A stretch of 64,000 nt of DNA from Paraburkholderia sabiae (GTDB lineage Bacteria; Pseudomonadota; Gammaproteobacteria; Burkholderiales; Burkholderiaceae). Below are positions 61,247 to 64,000 of this stretch, piece by piece. Below the pieces are notes generated by a model. That model saw nothing but the letters and a program-made list of their open reading frames with translations, did not search any database and had not been told where the DNA came from. Numbering within the stretch: the stretch's first letter is position 1; every line of letters begins with the position of its first letter. The position numbers and the translations under genes were made by a program. Location: NCBI RefSeq assembly GCF_030412785.1, contig NZ_CP125296.1, positions 1,612,001 to 1,676,000 on the forward strand, given 5' to 3'.

Positions 61247-62941
61247 TCAATCGACGCCGCGCAGTTCCCGCCGAAGAATCTTGCCGACCGTCGACTTGGG
61301 CAACGCATCGACGAAACGGATGAGCTTCGGCACCTTGTACGCGGCCATGCTGGCGCGGCAATGGGCGATCAGCGCCTCGCTCGCGACGTCGGCGCCCGCC
61401 GCGGTCACGACGAACAGCTTCAGCGCCTCGCCCGTCCTGTCGTCCGGCACGCCGACGCACGCACATTCGGCGACGCCCGGAAACGCCGTCGCCACCGCTT
61501 CCACTTCGTTCGGGTAAACATTGAAGCCGGAGACGATCACCATGTCCTTCTTGCGATCGACGATCTTCAGGAAGCCCTTTGCGTCGAATACGCCCACGTC
61601 GCCCGTACGGAAGTAGCCGTCCGCCGTGAACGCGCGCGCGTTCGCCTCGGGCTGCTGCCAGTAGCCGCGCATCACCTGCGGACCCTTGACGCAGATTTCT
61701 CCTGGCTCGCCGATGGCGGCTTCGCGGTCGTCGTCGAGCAGTTTGACGTCGGTGGACGGCACGGGAAGGCCGATCGTGCCCGTGAAACCGTCGATGAACT
61801 GCGGGTTGAACGACACGACGGGCGAGGTCTCCGACAGCCCGTAGCCTTCGCGGATGAAGCTGCCCGTCACGGCCTTCCAGCGCTGCGACACGACATCGAT
61901 CACAGCCGCCCCGCCGCCCGCCGACAGTCTGAGCCGCGACCAGTCCACTTCCGCGAGACGCGGATGCGCCGACAGACACGCATACAGCGTGTTGACGCCG
62001 ACGAAGACGGTCGGACGTGCCGCCTTGAGCACGTCGATGAACGGATCCAGGTCGCGCGGATTCGCGACGAGCCAGTTCTCCGCGCCGACTGAGAAGTACG
62101 TGAGGAAATTCACCGTCAGCGCGAAGATGTGATACAGCGGAATCGCCGTGACGACGACTTCTTCGCCGGGACGCAGCGAATCGGGCATGAAGGCCTGGAA
62201 CTGCGCGATGTTCGCGACGAGATTGCGATGCGACAGCACGGCGCCCTTCGACAAGCCCGTCGTGCCGCCTGTGTATTGCAGAAACAGCAGATCGCTGGCG
62301 TCGACATCGACGCGATCCGCTTCGAGCCCTTCGCCCTGCGCGAGCGCTTGAGGCAACGTGATCGCATTGCGCAGCGAAGCGTCCGGCGATGGGCCGGGAA
62401 TGACGGCGCCGCTGCCGTCGCCCGCGCCTGCCGTGATGACCGTCCTGATCTTCGTGCTGCCGATCACGTCGGCCAGCGTGCGGGTCGAGCCGTCGAAGAC
62501 GACGATCGTTTCGACGCCCGCGTCGTTGAGTTGATGCTCCAGTTCGCGCGCCGTATAGAGCGGATTGACGTTGACCTGCACGCCGCCAATCTTCGCAATC
62601 GCAATGAACGCAATCGGAAAGGCAAGCAGGTTAGGCAGCATCACGGCGACACGATCGCCCTTGCTGACGCCCGCGACCTTCTGCAGATACGCAGCGAATG
62701 CCGACGACAAACGGTCGATGTCACCGTACGTCAGCGTCTGGCCGAACGCACGAAAAGCGGGCCTCGTGGCGAACCGGCGCATCGAGTCTTCGAGCATCGC
62801 GGTGATGGACGGATAGCGGTCGGCGTCGATCTCCGTGGGGATCGAGCCGTAGGAAGCGATCCAGTGGCGCTCGCCTGTCGGGCGCTGCACGTCCACGGAC
62901 GGATTCCTGGAAAGGCTGGTGTTGAGGTGGCTGTCGTCCAC
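61247..62941 (-). CDS. Long-chain fatty-acid--CoA ligase (AMP-binding)
   Basis: 564 aa ANL-superfamily ligase: YTGGTTGLSKGAVLSHRNLVANI (P-loop), GYGLSETSPVVSFNP, YFRTGDVGVFDAKGFLKIVDRKKDMVIVSG in parts, and the C-terminal PKSTVGKILRREL with catalytic Lys. Build and length suit FadD-type acyl-CoA synthetases. No in-frame ATG is near; the GTG at 62941 has AGGAG 5 bp upstream. Divergent from an AraC-type regulator. Confidence 0.9.
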   Translation of the reverse strand: MDDSHLNTSLSRNPSVDVQRPTGERHWIASYGSIPTEIDADRYPSITAMLEDSMRRFATRPAFRAFGQTLTYGDIDRLSSAFAAYLQKVAGVSKGDRVAVMLPNLLAFPIAFIAIAKIGGVQVNVNPLYTARELEHQLNDAGVETIVVFDGSTRTLADVIGSTKIRTVITAGAGDGSGAVIPGPSPDASLRNAITLPQALAQGEGLEADRVDVDASDLLFLQYTGGTTGLSKGAVLSHRNLVANIAQFQAFMPDSLRPGEEVVVTAIPLYHIFALTVNFLTYFSVGAENWLVANPRDLDPFIDVLKAARPTVFVGVNTLYACLSAHPRLAEVDWSRLRLSAGGGAAVIDVVSQRWKAVTGSFIREGYGLSETSPVVSFNPQFIDGFTGTIGLPVPSTDVKLLDDDREAAIGEPGEICVKGPQVMRGYWQQPEANARAFTADGYFRTGDVGVFDAKGFLKIVDRKKDMVIVSGFNVYPNEVEAVATAFPGVAECACVGVPDDRTGEALKLFVVTAAGADVASEALIAHCRASMAAYKVPKLIRFVDALPKSTVGKILRRELRGVD

Positions 62942-63114
62942 GGCGTCTCCTGATCTGACTTTTGTACACGTGGAACTATCGCCCGCGAACGGTCGGCTGC
63001 AAATGATCGACGCGGCCTGTTTGATGATCGCAACGGACAACCCGCTGCTGACGGCAGTATGCGCGCTGCGTCGCTGTTATGGCTTTAGCAGCAGCACAAA
63101 TCAGGGTGAACCCT

Positions 63115-64000
63115 ATGGCGAGCCGATCGGTTCAGGCGCAAAATTCGCGCACGGAATTCGGGCAAACCACGGTATCGATTCGGACACAGGACACCAGCAT
63201 GCAGCAGCGCGCGCTCGCGACGGCGACACATCATCAAGCAGAGCGCCTGACGCAAGCGTCGTCGGCCATCGCATGGCGCGAGAAGCGCTTTGCGCCGTCG
63301 AAGCTCGCCGCACTGCTCGACGTGACCTCGCAAGCGGGTCTCGATGCAAACGCCGTGCTTGCAGACACGGAACTCGATGCCGAAGCCGTCGCGAATCCGT
63401 TCACGCTCACGTCGTCGCTGCAATTTCTGACGGCCGCCCGCAATGCCGTGCGGATGTACGGCAAGCCCGACCTTGGCGCGCGCGTCGGACGAAGCCTGCA
63501 TGCGTCGAGTTACGGCATGTATGGCTACGCGTTGCTGTGCTCGGAGACGATGACGCAGACATTCGATACCGCCGTCAAATATCATCAACTTGCCAACGGG
63601 ATGCTCGACATCCGCTGGGCCCAACACGACGACGCGGCGTCGTGGTTTTTCCCGAACCGCGACGAAGTGCGCGTGCCTGACGTCGACGAGCCGCTGTACG
63701 AATTCCTGATCGACTTGCAGTTTGCTGTGCACGTGACCGTCATCAAGGACGTGATGGGCGCGTGGTGCGTGCCGGCGCGCGCGCTGTTCACGCGGGCGCA
63801 GCCGCCGCATGCGGCGCTGCTGTCGGACGTGCTGGAATGTCCGCTCGTCTTCGAGCAGCCGCAGAACCTGTTGAGCTACCCCGCCGTGTGGCTGTCGCGC
63901 GCGCCGCAACTCGCGAATCCGATCACGGCTGCGCAGGTGTCGACGCAATGTGCGCGGCTGCTCGAACAGTTTCGCTGGCAGGCGGGCGTCACGCGGCGCG
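63115..64000 (+). CDS. AraC-family regulator, N-terminal part (window edge)
   Basis: About 295 residues are visible and the frame is open to the window end. Residues ~60-250 match the arabinose-binding-like N-domain of OruR/AraC regulators (FAPSKLAALLDVTSQAGLDAN, YGKPDLGARVGRSLHASSYGMYGYALLCSETMTQTFDTAVKY in parts, ECPLVFEQPQNLLSYPAVWL in parts). The DNA-binding HTH lies outside. Divergent from the acyl-CoA ligase, which is its likely target. ATG 63115 chosen (AGGG upstream); 63199 is an in-frame alternative. Confidence 0.8.
   Translation, partial: MASRSVQAQNSRTEFGQTTVSIRTQDTSMQQRALATATHHQAERLTQASSAIAWREKRFAPSKLAALLDVTSQAGLDANAVLADTELDAEAVANPFTLTSSLQFLTAARNAVRMYGKPDLGARVGRSLHASSYGMYGYALLCSETMTQTFDTAVKYHQLANGMLDIRWAQHDDAASWFFPNRDEVRVPDVDEPLYEFLIDLQFAVHVTVIKDVMGAWCVPARALFTRAQPPHAALLSDVLECPLVFEQPQNLLSYPAVWLSRAPQLANPITAAQVSTQCARLLEQFRWQAGVTRR

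Noticed and set aside
1..64000. CRISPR arrays, tRNA/rRNA genes, insertion sequences, prophage or integrase genes
   Set aside because: No spaced repeat array, tRNA-like cloverleaf, transposase or integrase motif was found on reading through the window; the T3S locus shows no direct-repeat or tRNA border.

Overview
The window is GC-rich, tightly packed chromosomal DNA from a beta-proteobacterium of the Burkholderia/Paraburkholderia/Caballeronia type. The evidence is codon use, a Hrp2-family (Ralstonia/Xanthomonas-like) type III secretion (T3S) locus, a cyo quinol oxidase, and a sulfite reductase paired with a DUF934 protein. No rRNA, tRNA, CRISPR array, insertion sequence or phage was seen.

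Layout. 0-9.3 kb is housekeeping and accessory: the start of a KdgT-type permease, an NmrA-like reductase with a divergent LysR regulator, an exported alpha/beta hydrolase, an HD-domain/LuxR regulator, a DUF2322 protein, and an ECF sigma / duplicated membrane anti-sigma / catalase-like peroxidase cluster. 9.6-35.1 kb is a nearly complete T3S system. It has an OmpR-type regulator (HrpG-like place), two harpin-like proteins (one fused to a phage-tail-lysozyme domain), a charged-helix exported protein with a lytic transglycosylase, a secretin, an HrpB-like AraC activator, and two divergent structural operons: sctI-J-K-L-N-O-T leftward, and sctU-V-P-Q-R-S-hpaA-sctD-hrpD6-hrpE-hpaB rightward. PIP/hrpII boxes (TTCGB-N15-TTCGB), most with a -10-like hexamer exactly 31 bp downstream, mark most T3S promoters and tie the harpins, the HrpB1 paralogue and the structural operons into one regulon.

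35.2-43.7 kb holds a MEKHLA/PAS protein, sulfite/nitrite reductase plus DUF934, the cyoABCD bo3-type quinol oxidase and a divergent MocR-type regulator. 43.7-58.4 kb looks like a low-oxygen/dormancy module: four universal stress proteins, a CBS-BON protein, a flavodoxin, an alcohol dehydrogenase, two nitroreductase-family genes (one frameshifted, one apparently internally deleted), a short HPF-like ribosome-hibernation protein, two NarL-type sensor kinases, one NarL-type regulator, a receiver-only protein and an FNR/ANR protein with all four Fe-S cysteines. Seven FNR/ANR-like boxes (TTGAT-N4-ATCAA or close variants) lie in the intergenic regions here, suggesting that the FNR protein controls its own neighbourhood.

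58.4-64 kb holds a SulP transporter, a YeeE/YedE pair, an acyl-CoA ligase and the start of an AraC-family regulator cut by the window end.

All calls come from reading sequence and remembered family features. No database search was run.
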